Positions 24,990-35,372 of a stretch of 64,000 nt of DNA are shown piece by piece. The notes below the pieces were generated by a model. It was not told the origin of the DNA, searched no databases, and saw nothing but the letters and a program-made list of their open reading frames with translations. Both the position numbers and the translations under genes were made by a program. Each line of letters begins with the position of its first letter. The first letter of the stretch is position 1. Source of the DNA: an uncultured Prevotellaceae bacterium (GTDB taxonomy: Bacteria > Bacteroidota > Bacteroidia > Bacteroidales > Bacteroidaceae); NCBI GenBank assembly GCA_900318775.1, contig ONLY01000013.1, positions 1 through 64,000 on the forward strand, read 5' to 3'.

Positions 24990-25150
24990 AATCAAGAAAC
25001 ACAAAGGATTTCGATTACAAACAAACGGTTCACAAGTTGAGCCGCCACCAAGAAAAGAAAAAGTTAGTAAAGCATAAATAGGTTAATAATTAGTTAGTTA
25101 GTTAATTAGTCAAGGGAAACAGTTCTTCGTGAGAAGGGCTGTTTTTGTTT
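24990..25150 (+). ncRNA. Candidate small RNA
   Basis: TAACTTTG at 24976-24983 could be a -7 box, and a terminator (AAACAG 25117-25122 with CTGTTT 25139-25144, inner TTCTTC/GAGAAG, then TTTGTTT) lies about 150 nt downstream. Between them there is no ATG frame of note, and the sequence is A-rich with a TTAG-repeat tract. The promoter has no -33 TTTG, so transcription is a guess. Confidence 0.35.
25117..25144 (+). terminator. Hairpin with T-run
   Basis: AAACAGTTCTTC, 2-nt loop, GAGAAGGGCTGTTT, followed by TTTGTTTG. This is a good intrinsic terminator on the plus strand without a protein gene upstream, which is what suggests an sRNA. Confidence 0.65.
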
Positions 25151-25390
25151 GTACAGGTACCTTGCCTCAGCACACAAGAGGATGAAAGGTACTTATCATC
25201 GCACTCTCCCCACCCAAAGAACGCGAATAAAGCCCCTATAGCCACGTTTTTCTCCTTGCTACCTACCAAAACACAGCAATAGCCGCCCATTGTATTAGAG
25301 AGGACAAGATGAAGCTACCAGAAAGAGGTTGGAGATAACCTTGTACGCTCAACTCATCAAGACCGCTGCCTCATTCGTGGTTATCATACA

Positions 25391-25422
25391 CAAAGGGCTG
25401 TGCCAATCGGCACAGCCCTTTG
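25391..25422 (-). terminator. Perfect 14-bp hairpin after the xylan operon
   Basis: CAAAGGGCTGTGCC (25391-25404) and its exact complement (25409-25422) around a 4-nt loop, 92 nt past the GH10-CE1 stop. Likely the end of the xylan operon transcript; it lacks a long T-run. Confidence 0.65.
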
Positions 25423-25513
25423 CTGGAATATTCTGTATCATACGATGAGGTCGTGGCATACAATCGCCGGCAAGAGGCGCTTTAAGCCTTAAACCTCATA
25501 CTTGTCTGCGGTA

Positions 25514-27685
<2,172 letters not shown>

Positions 27686-27732
27686 TTAGGAAGTTTATGA
27701 ATGTGTTTGTTGTATATATAATATAATGTGCA

Positions 27733-29391
27733 TCACAACGCCAAGACAACTTGTCCACCAGCCTGCGATGTAGGATAGTAGAAAGCAGCGTAACGAGTGC
27801 CCATGAAGAGGCGGCGATAGTCAAAGCGCATCTTGTAATCGTGGGTACCAATCTGAGTGAAGGTCTTGCCATCGAGACTGTAGTAGAAGTTAGCCGTGTC
27901 ACGACCAGGGTTGAAATCACCGTCGATGCGGAGATAAATCTTCCCCACCTTGCCCTTAGGAAGCTTGACCGTTTCAACTTCTTTCGTAGCCACGTCGGTG
28001 ATGGCCTTCGTGTCGTTTGTCAGCTGCACACTCTCTTCACTCATAGTTAGAGTGTATTGCCCCTTCTGAAGTTTAATGGTCAGAAGGCCTGAATCGCCAT
28101 TAAATGCGGCAAAACCTGCACAATCGCCATCTTTCATTTGGCGAACATCAAGGCATATAGTGTCTGAGCAGGTTCCGCCCCACATGCGCCACGTAAGAGT
28201 ATTGCGGGCATCAAAGATAGACTTTGCAATCTCCGAAGTCTTCAAGACGAAGCCCTGAACAGGAGTTGTCATACGGAAAGTGGCATCGTCACGCAAGTTC
28301 TCTCCGAAACGAACTTTCTCGCCTTTCTGAGGAAGACGTGCTATATCACTCTTAATGTAGTTGTGATTCCACTGATAATCCTTCTCGATATGAGCATAAT
28401 CGGGATTCTGGTGACAAGAGCACAGACCATCGAGGGTAACAGTGGCAGGAATCTTACCATCCCCTTTCGTGCCAAGAACAGGCCAACCATCAATCCAAGA
28501 GCATGGCTCTACGGTAAGCACACGTCCTACGCCACCACGGTCTTGGAACATCACGCCGTACCACTCGCCATGTTTGCCATTGACAATGGTGCCCTGACCC
28601 GCCAATGGGAAACCGCCGAAGTCACTCTTAAGAATAACCTTCGAGTCGTATGGACCTTCAATGTTCTTGCTACGATAGGCAATCTCTTCACGGCCTGTGC
28701 GAGGCCATGCAATACAAAGGAGATAGTACATGCCATCGTGCTTGATGACACGGCTTCCTTCATGCAACCCTTGTGGCTTTCCGTTAAGCTGCAGCTTCTT
28801 TCGGATGCCACCGGGCTTCTCTGCGGTAAGATCAGGCGTCAATTCGACAAGGTTGATGTCACCGCTGCCAGAGAATACATACACACGATCGTCATCATCG
28901 AAGAAGAGAGAGGAATCGTGGTAAGCAGGCAGGCGGCTGTGGAGCTTCCAACCTTTTGCAGGATCTGTTGTCTTGAATACCATGGACTTATGCGGGTCAT
29001 CATTCGCTACAAAGAGTGCCCAGAATGTGCCTTTGTGATAGCGGAGTGTGGTTGCCCACTGACCCCGGCCATACACCGTGCCTTCTTTCAAATCGTAACG
29101 AGGAGTATCCTTGATTTCGTCAAAGAGATAGGACACCGTTTCCCAATGTGCAAGGTCGGTACTCCGCATGATGGGAGCACCTGGGAAAAGGTGCATGGTA
29201 GTAGTCACCAGATAGTAGTAATCCCCTACTCGAATGATGTCTGGATCGGGAGCATCTGCCCAAATAAATGGGTTCTTTACTTGGATGGTGGGCTGCGTCT
29301 TGACTTCAGGAAGTTCTGAATCAGCAGCATTCTGTGCACCAGCCATCAAGGCGGTGCACAGAACACATATAGTTAAATAAAACTGTTTCAT
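27733..29391 (-). CDS. GH43 family xylosidase/arabinofuranosidase with C-terminal beta-sandwich
   Basis: 552 residues with a signal peptide (MKQFYLTICVLCTALMAGAQ). The propeller spans about 40-330: WADAPDPDIIRVGDYYYLVTTTMH (catalytic base Asp), HDSSLFFDDDDRVYVF (pKa modulator) and QGLHEGSRVIKHDGMYYLLC (acid Glu). The C-terminal ~180 residues resemble the XynB-type beta-sandwich (DUF1349-like; GFAAFNGDSGLLTIKL...DGKTFTQIG) that closes the active site in beta-xylosidase-like GH43 enzymes. It should release xylose or arabinose from xylo-oligosaccharides in the periplasm. Its ATG overlaps the stop of the upstream GH43 gene by 1 nt (TGATG), so expression is tightly coupled. Confidence 0.9.
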   Translation of the reverse strand: MKQFYLTICVLCTALMAGAQNAADSELPEVKTQPTIQVKNPFIWADAPDPDIIRVGDYYYLVTTTMHLFPGAPIMRSTDLAHWETVSYLFDEIKDTPRYDLKEGTVYGRGQWATTLRYHKGTFWALFVANDDPHKSMVFKTTDPAKGWKLHSRLPAYHDSSLFFDDDDRVYVFSGSGDINLVELTPDLTAEKPGGIRKKLQLNGKPQGLHEGSRVIKHDGMYYLLCIAWPRTGREEIAYRSKNIEGPYDSKVILKSDFGGFPLAGQGTIVNGKHGEWYGVMFQDRGGVGRVLTVEPCSWIDGWPVLGTKGDGKIPATVTLDGLCSCHQNPDYAHIEKDYQWNHNYIKSDIARLPQKGEKVRFGENLRDDATFRMTTPVQGFVLKTSEIAKSIFDARNTLTWRMWGGTCSDTICLDVRQMKDGDCAGFAAFNGDSGLLTIKLQKGQYTLTMSEESVQLTNDTKAITDVATKEVETVKLPKGKVGKIYLRIDGDFNPGRDTANFYYSLDGKTFTQIGTHDYKMRFDYRRLFMGTRYAAFYYPTSQAGGQVVLAL

Positions 29392-31430
29392 CAGTTGAGA
29401 AGATATGTTTTAGTTTTACCCTTATAGGTGCATTTCACAGTTGCGCGGCCATCAACAACCTTGCCAATCTGGAACGAAACAGAAGGATTATCAGCCGTAG
29501 CCTTAATAACAGAATTAGCTTTGAGAGGTGCGTATGCCTGGTAATTGGTGGCATCCATGAAACCGTTGTCGTTTGTTGAGAACATCGGATTAGCAGGAAG
29601 ATTTACGTTCTTGCCATCAACCGTGATTGTAACCGTTGGAACAACAGGGACACTGGCCACTTCCGAGCCTCTTCTAAAGCCAATTCCGTGAAGATCAAAG
29701 AGTCCCTGAGGACGCTGAGGCTGCTGCTGGCGACCCCATTGAGGACGCTGAGATGGCTCGGGCTGTTTGATTTCATTACCTTCTGCTACAAGATAGATGG
29801 CATGCTTTCCGGTGAGTCCCTCAACAGCAGGAACACTGGCACCGAATACTGCAGATTCGCGCTGGTCGGAGGCGGGAACAGAGATGGTCGCAATTTCTTT
29901 ACCTTTCCATGGATCATCCAAACGAACGTGTATCTTGAAAGCACCATTTCTTCCATGTGTCAGATTGACATAGATGTTGGTGTTGTCACCCTTCTTCGTT
30001 CCTTCAAAGGCTTTCACGCCCTTGGCATCCTTTGCCAAGCCGCCAAAACCAAAGTATTTAAAGCCGATGATACCACCATTCTGAATGCCGGCAAGGTCCA
30101 TCGAGTTGTTCCACACATCATGATTGTCCTGCATCCAATTGTTGGCGTTAGGACCATACATAAAGCAAGCAAGACCTGCTGAATAGTAAGCATAAGGAGG
30201 AAGACCAAAGATTTGGAAACCTTCAGAAGTAACTTCTGCACCTGTATAGGCATCACCGTTGCTGGCTTTAGCTGTCCATTCGTTGCCCTTTGTATATGGG
30301 TCGTAGCCTGTAATCTTCACGACACCACCTTGAGCCACAGGCTTCTTGTCCCATGTAATCTTCACAGGAGCGACCATTGCCTGACGAGCATTGCCGAAGC
30401 CACGTGGAGGACGATGATAGAACACATACCACTGGCCATTAATCTCCTGCAAGGAACCGTGAGTGTTGTGACCAGCATTAGTAGTGATGAGCTTAGAACC
30501 ATCTTCATTCAGCACCACGCCACGCGAATCAACAAGAACGCCACCAGAGCGCCAAGGTCCGAGAGGTGAATCGCCAAAGGCATAACGCAAAGCAGAGTTC
30601 GTGGCACCTACGCCATATTCCTGACCGCTATAACCAGAGAACACCATCACGTACTTGTTTCCTACCTGACGGATAGAAGATGCCTCAAAGAAGTTGAAAT
30701 CCAATGGATTCTGTCCTTTGTAAAGGGCCTTATACTCACTGCCTGCCTTATCCAAGAGCTTACCATCACGACTGCTGGCAGGAATAAATGGATCTATCAA
30801 TTCTGTGCCAGGGCGCTTTGAATACATCGTATTTTGATCAAGTTCACAAGCCGTAGAGTGCTGGAATCCGTAAAAGACATAAGCACGATACCCCTTGTCA
30901 AAATCAGGGTCTTTCTTGTCCGTAATATTCTCGATGAACACAGATGGATCAAAGTCAATAAGTGATCCATCCACACACTGGCGGCCATCAGGAGTCAGAT
31001 TTACGGGAGTGAATGGACCGTTAGGACGATCGCCCTTGCATACCATTGCCACACGACGCCATCCACGAGAGTGAGGATAAAGCCAATAAGTTTTCTTACC
31101 AGTTTTCGGGTCTTTCACTTCCACCAAATCTGGTGCATACATGGTGTCCCACTTGCCATCCACATAATGGCTGAAGATAGGACCTTCATCACGCCATTGC
31201 CTGAGGTCCTCAACAGGAGCAGACCACATGCGGATGTCGTTTCCACAATAGGCGGTGTAGGTTACATCATGTGAACCAATAATGTATGCACGGAACTTGC
31301 CTGGATTGTCAGGATCTTCAAAGACACGAGGTTCACCATCGGGCAAATGTTCCCACAAAGGGAGGTAAGGATTCTGTGCCGATGCCATCAAAGCACAGAA
31401 AGAGAACATAACAGTAAATAGTTTCTTCAT
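29391..31430 (-). CDS. GH43 family glycoside hydrolase with C-terminal binding modules
   Basis: 679 residues with a signal peptide (MKKLFTVMFSFCALMASAQ). The propeller (about 20-370) has VFEDPDNPGKFRAYIIGSHD (base Asp), LIDFDPSVFIEN (Asp) and FNFFEASSIRQVGNKYVMVFSGY (acid Glu). After it comes a CBM6-like sandwich (about 390-560), a Gln/Pro/Arg-rich linker (QPEPSQRPQWGRQQQPQRP) and a small C-terminal beta domain. It is paralogous to the GH43 lipoprotein at 17378-19078. First gene of the operon; a -7 box (minus TACCTTTG) at 31528-31535 precedes it. Likely removes side chains or short xylo-oligomers ahead of the xylanase. Confidence 0.88.
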   Translation of the reverse strand: MKKLFTVMFSFCALMASAQNPYLPLWEHLPDGEPRVFEDPDNPGKFRAYIIGSHDVTYTAYCGNDIRMWSAPVEDLRQWRDEGPIFSHYVDGKWDTMYAPDLVEVKDPKTGKKTYWLYPHSRGWRRVAMVCKGDRPNGPFTPVNLTPDGRQCVDGSLIDFDPSVFIENITDKKDPDFDKGYRAYVFYGFQHSTACELDQNTMYSKRPGTELIDPFIPASSRDGKLLDKAGSEYKALYKGQNPLDFNFFEASSIRQVGNKYVMVFSGYSGQEYGVGATNSALRYAFGDSPLGPWRSGGVLVDSRGVVLNEDGSKLITTNAGHNTHGSLQEINGQWYVFYHRPPRGFGNARQAMVAPVKITWDKKPVAQGGVVKITGYDPYTKGNEWTAKASNGDAYTGAEVTSEGFQIFGLPPYAYYSAGLACFMYGPNANNWMQDNHDVWNNSMDLAGIQNGGIIGFKYFGFGGLAKDAKGVKAFEGTKKGDNTNIYVNLTHGRNGAFKIHVRLDDPWKGKEIATISVPASDQRESAVFGASVPAVEGLTGKHAIYLVAEGNEIKQPEPSQRPQWGRQQQPQRPQGLFDLHGIGFRRGSEVASVPVVPTVTITVDGKNVNLPANPMFSTNDNGFMDATNYQAYAPLKANSVIKATADNPSVSFQIGKVVDGRATVKCTYKGKTKTYLLN

Positions 31431-31790
31431 TGTTTTTTTGAAGGGTTTTAGGATATTGTGTTTGAATTTGTCTTCATACCAAACATACGCTTAACATACA
31501 ACTATGCATTGGCGCTACAAGACTTTGCAAAGGTAACCCGATTTTGTGGGAAAGCTTTTGTTTCATGTATCTTATCGTTTCAAATTTGTTACATTCACAA
31601 TCCTTTCATACACTTCTCACCTATTAATTAAATACTTGCAGAAGTATCAGCGCGCCTCTCTCCTTCCCTCACATCCTGCGACAAAACACGTTTAAACTGC
31701 AATGAACACACATAATATGTAAATTCTTTCTATTCTTTTTTGTTCATATCGAAAAAAAAATGCATTTTTGCACCCAAAACCAATAAAACT
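31431..31790. other. Divergent control region of the xylan operon and sensor genes
   Basis: Contains the minus-strand -7 box (plus CAAAGGTA, 31528-31535) for the GH43 operon and a plus-strand promoter-like pair TTTG (31739-31742), 20 nt, CATTTTTG (31763-31770) for the sensors. A short palindrome ATACTT-GCAG-AAGTAT (31632-31647) lies between them and could be an operator. This placement suits a regulator acting on the xylan genes. Confidence 0.55.
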
Positions 31791-33272
31791 ATGTTAAACC
31801 CAATTCGATTCTTGCAGAAGAAACTGCCTGCAAGGCTCAGCCTTCTAGTTCTGGCATCGGTAATTCTCATGTTTGTTGCCGCCCTCACCTTTTTGTTCCG
31901 TTATTCTTACCTCACGCTGGAAAACGAGTCATTAAGAAAAGCCGACCAGATGCTAGCAGGTACAGTTACCCACATCGACAATCAGCTACATGAAGTGAAT
32001 GTAGCTACACGCAATATGGCCTGGTACGTTGAACAAAACCTCAACAACCCTGACGCATTAGTCCCTTACACTCGACAATTAGTCCAAAATAACCCTACCA
32101 TTATCGGATGCGCCCTTGCCTTTGAACCCAATTACTACAAAGAGAAAGGAGAGCTCTTCATCACTTACAGTTATTGGGCCGATGAGCAGAACAGTGAATT
32201 AGTGACCACCCACAACCCAATGACCATCGAACCTAATTTCAACAGTTCGATGCCGTATGTGGCGCACAACAGATTCTTTATCCCAATCAAGGAAAACGTC
32301 ACATGCTGGATTCGCCCTCATGCACCTGGCGACACCCGACTATCTGCCACTATAGCATGTTGTACCCCCATTCATGACCGAGACGGACGCTCTGTCGGTG
32401 TTTTGTCTGCCGACATCTCTTTGACAAAGCTATCCAACACTATCTTAGCCGTCAAGCCGTTCCCCAACTCCTACTGTACTGTATTAGGCGTTCAAGGAAC
32501 CTATCTTATCCATCCCGATAGCACCAATCTCTATCAACGCATGGCCAGCGACCTTATCAAGGAATGCAAAGACCCCAAGGTAGGAGAGTTGATAAAGTCC
32601 ATGCTCGCAGGCGAATCAGGGCAAAGCCTTGTGGAATTAAAAGAAGGCACTGCCAGTTATGTGCTCTATAAATCGCTCAACGAGGGCCACTGGAGCGCTG
32701 CAATGGTTTGTCCTCAGAGCGACATCTTCAGTGCAAATCTACGATTACGCTACACCACACTGACTCTTACAATTCTTGGCATTGCCATCATTTTCGTGTT
32801 CTGCCTCTTTTTCATCGGGCACCAACTCAAACCGCTCGGGCTGCTGGCAAAAGCTGCGCAGCGAATCAAACGTGGCGATTTCTCCACGACGATTCCTCAA
32901 ACCGACCGTACAGATGAGATTGGTGTGCTTCAACGCAGTTTCAGCACTATGCAGAGTTCCTTAGTGCACCACATCAACGAGATGAACCAAGCTTCCGAAG
33001 AACTGCAACAACGTAACGACGAGCTTTCGGAAATCAAAAACAAAGTTGAAGAGAGCAGTCGTTTAAAGACACGCCTCATTCATCAGATAGCAGACAAGAT
33101 GATACCACCTGTAAAACTGCTAGAAAGTGCCATGAAAGAGTTATCCTCCAACTACGAGAACCTTACGGAAGCTGATATCCATGCGATGACCGACAATGTC
33201 ATTGCCAATGCAAAAGGCATCACAAGCTTGATTGACAAAATGCTTCAATTCCCGCAAAAGAAGAAATCATGA
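31791..33272 (+). CDS. dCache-HAMP sensor with truncated histidine-kinase end
   Basis: 493 residues from the ATG at 31791; an upstream ATG at 31740 falls inside the promoter. TM1 about 15-37, a periplasmic double-Cache domain about 38-310, TM2 about 321-343, HAMP about 343-395, then a coiled coil (EELQQRNDELSEIKNKVEESSRL). The C-terminus looks like a lone HisKA dimerisation domain (LKTRLIHQIADKMIPPVKLL, H431), but the usual RTPL after the H-box is degraded and the protein stops with no HATPase domain. It cannot phosphorylate on its own. It overlaps the next kinase by 4 nt and may dimerise with it or act as a decoy. It is divergent from the xylan operon, hinting that it senses a glycan or a related signal. 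Confidence 0.82.
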   Translation: MLNPIRFLQKKLPARLSLLVLASVILMFVAALTFLFRYSYLTLENESLRKADQMLAGTVTHIDNQLHEVNVATRNMAWYVEQNLNNPDALVPYTRQLVQNNPTIIGCALAFEPNYYKEKGELFITYSYWADEQNSELVTTHNPMTIEPNFNSSMPYVAHNRFFIPIKENVTCWIRPHAPGDTRLSATIACCTPIHDRDGRSVGVLSADISLTKLSNTILAVKPFPNSYCTVLGVQGTYLIHPDSTNLYQRMASDLIKECKDPKVGELIKSMLAGESGQSLVELKEGTASYVLYKSLNEGHWSAAMVCPQSDIFSANLRLRYTTLTLTILGIAIIFVFCLFFIGHQLKPLGLLAKAAQRIKRGDFSTTIPQTDRTDEIGVLQRSFSTMQSSLVHHINEMNQASEELQQRNDELSEIKNKVEESSRLKTRLIHQIADKMIPPVKLLESAMKELSSNYENLTEADIHAMTDNVIANAKGITSLIDKMLQFPQKKKS

Positions 33273-35179
33273 AATACTCATTCCAACAAATAAGCCAATC
33301 ACTATCACTGAAGTTAGGTCTTGGCATCCTCGGCATCGTTTTCACCGTATTCATATTCTCAACGGGTTTCCTATATGTACGATCGCGCCAACTGCTGAAA
33401 CAAGAGGCGGAAGAACGTGCCACTCAGACACTGAACACCATTACTCTACGTGTATCAGGATACATCAGTGAGGTAGAAGCTGCTGCCAATACCACGGAAT
33501 GGTTCGTCATGCGCAACCTAAACCCCGACTCGCTACTCAACTACACCCACCGCGTCGTGGAGGTTAATCCTCATGTAAACGGCTGTTCTGTGACCATGGA
33601 GCCAGGATTCTTTCCCGAGTTAGGACGCAATTTCTCCGCTTATTCGCTCCGCAATGCAAATCAAGTGGAAACTGTGATAGAAGCCGACTACGATTACTAC
33701 AGTAAAACATGGTATAAAGCGGCACGGAACTCAAACAAGCCTTGCTGGGTCGAGCCTTATAACGACTTCACAGAGGGTTCTCTTTCTTCGCCTGTGATGA
33801 TTGCTTCCTACAGCAAACCATTACACGATGAAAAAGGCCAGTTCATTGGCGTGCTCTCCACCGACCTCTCTATGGCTCTGATTTCCGAGGTTATCAAAGC
33901 TGAAAAGCCCTACCTTAACTCCTATTGTATGATGCTAGGGGCTGATGGGCGCTATTTTGTTCACCCCGACCGCCTGAAACTCCTAAAGCAAAGCATCTTC
34001 TCCTCAGTCGATGCGAAGAAACACCCAGACGTTGTCACCCTAGGACATGAGATGACAGAAGGGAAAACTGGCAACATGCGTATACGCCTGGATGGTGCGC
34101 CATGCTTGGTTTTCTACCAGCCTATTCCTAACACCACTTGCAGTTTAGCATTAGTCTGTCCTGAGAAAGACATATTCGAGAGCTACTACCGACTCACCTA
34201 CATTCTTGTTTCGTTGTTAGTTGTTGGCCTGGCACTGTTGTTTTACCTCTGCTGGAAAATCATCGGACATGTTACGCGCCCAATCATGCAGCTGGCCAAC
34301 CAATCTCGCCACATTGCCAACGGCAACTTCGAAAGCTACATTCCTCGCAGTCAACGAATAGATGCAGTGGGCTACCTCCAAAACAGTTTTGCCTCCATGC
34401 ATGAGTCCATTCTCGAGAAGATAGACAACATCCAGCGCATGAACGACGAAGCAGAGAAGCGCAATCACGACCTTGCTGTAGCCAACGAATTGGCACAAGA
34501 AGCAGACCAGCGCAAGACTGCATTCATCCACGAAATCTCCTTACAGATCCGCACACCCCTCAACATCATTGCAGGTTTCATGCAAGTGTTTAGCGACACC
34601 CACGGACAGCTTTCTGAAGAAGAGCGTAAGAACATGATTGCCACCATGAAACAAAACACCAGAACCATCTACCGCATGGCGCACATGATTTATGACTCTT
34701 CACGAGCAGCCACCCTCCATCAAGGACTTGACTGCACAAAAGAGGTTGAAGTACTCGATGTCATCAACGAAAGCATTCAAGATTTCAGCGAAAAGCCACC
34801 TCTTGAGGTTGATTTCCACTTCGACAATCGTCTGCCCGAACACAAGACGATACATACCAACCGTCTCTATCTGCACCGCTCCATACGCGAACTGCTTTAC
34901 AACACGAAGAAGTTTGCTGCAAGCAGCAAAATCACACTCATCGCAGAAGAGACACCAGAGGTGATTCGCATCATCGTGGAAGATACGGGTCCAGGCATTG
35001 CCCCAGATGATCGCGAACGCATCTTTGAGCCTTTTGTCAAGCTCAACAACTTTGATGAAGGCCTTGGACTCGGACTTGGACTGTCCAAACAGCATGCTCA
35101 AAACTTAGGTGGAACCCTTACTCTTGATCCGTCCTACACTCATGGTGCCCGCTTCATCTTAGAATTTCCAAACAAGTAA
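33269..35179 (+). CDS. dCache-HAMP sensor histidine kinase
   Basis: 636 residues. TM1 about 17-37, double-Cache domain about 40-310 (YSKTWYKAARNSNKPCWVEPYND, GQFIGVLSTDLSM), TM2 about 310-332, HAMP, coiled coil, HisKA with H421 in FIHEISLQIRTPLN, and HATPase_c with the N-box RELLYNTKKF (N545), G1 VEDTGPGI and G2 GLGLGLGLS. A full, apparently active membrane kinase. It resembles the upstream sensor over its first ~400 residues, so the two arose by duplication. No response regulator is in the window. Divergence from the xylan operon suggests control of polysaccharide use, but many such pairs serve other targets. Confidence 0.88.
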   Translation: MKYSFQQISQSLSLKLGLGILGIVFTVFIFSTGFLYVRSRQLLKQEAEERATQTLNTITLRVSGYISEVEAAANTTEWFVMRNLNPDSLLNYTHRVVEVNPHVNGCSVTMEPGFFPELGRNFSAYSLRNANQVETVIEADYDYYSKTWYKAARNSNKPCWVEPYNDFTEGSLSSPVMIASYSKPLHDEKGQFIGVLSTDLSMALISEVIKAEKPYLNSYCMMLGADGRYFVHPDRLKLLKQSIFSSVDAKKHPDVVTLGHEMTEGKTGNMRIRLDGAPCLVFYQPIPNTTCSLALVCPEKDIFESYYRLTYILVSLLVVGLALLFYLCWKIIGHVTRPIMQLANQSRHIANGNFESYIPRSQRIDAVGYLQNSFASMHESILEKIDNIQRMNDEAEKRNHDLAVANELAQEADQRKTAFIHEISLQIRTPLNIIAGFMQVFSDTHGQLSEEERKNMIATMKQNTRTIYRMAHMIYDSSRAATLHQGLDCTKEVEVLDVINESIQDFSEKPPLEVDFHFDNRLPEHKTIHTNRLYLHRSIRELLYNTKKFAASSKITLIAEETPEVIRIIVEDTGPGIAPDDRERIFEPFVKLNNFDEGLGLGLGLSKQHAQNLGGTLTLDPSYTHGARFILEFPNK

Positions 35180-35219
35180 CAAGCCTCAGATGCTGCGTAC
35201 CATGCAGCATCATACATAA

Positions 35220-35265
35220 GAAGTGCGCACTTGGCCTGCCATTGCAGATGTCAAGTGCGCACTTC
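35220..35265 (+). terminator. Hairpin after the sensor kinase
   Basis: GAAGTGCGCACTTG (35220-35233) and CAAGTGCGCACTTC (35252-35265) form a 14-bp stem. Each arm contains AAGTGCGCACTT, which is itself a perfect palindrome, so cruciform or alternative pairing is possible. The loop also has CTGC/GCAG pairing. Likely terminator, 40 nt past the stop. Confidence 0.6.
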
Positions 35266-35372
35266 CCTTTATCTCCTCGAATACAGAAAAGAATAGGTCC
35301 AATGCTAAAGCCCAAAGGGACTCTGAGGGCAAGCCCCCAATACGGCTTACGCTTTAGGCCCACGTTTTCATC

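Larger units (their letters stand above)
24369..25513. other. 1.1-kb intergenic region with repeats, terminators and a possible sRNA
   Basis: No convincing protein gene on either strand; short frames (for example 24734-24931 plus and 25102-25290 minus) have no coding character. It contains the palindrome array 24487-24551, hairpins at 24603-24635, 25117-25144 and 25391-25422, and a promoter-like box at 24976-24983. Confidence 0.7.

Noticed and set aside
25102-25290. 62-codon minus-strand frame
   Set aside because: It overlaps a terminator hairpin and has no coding character or promoter.
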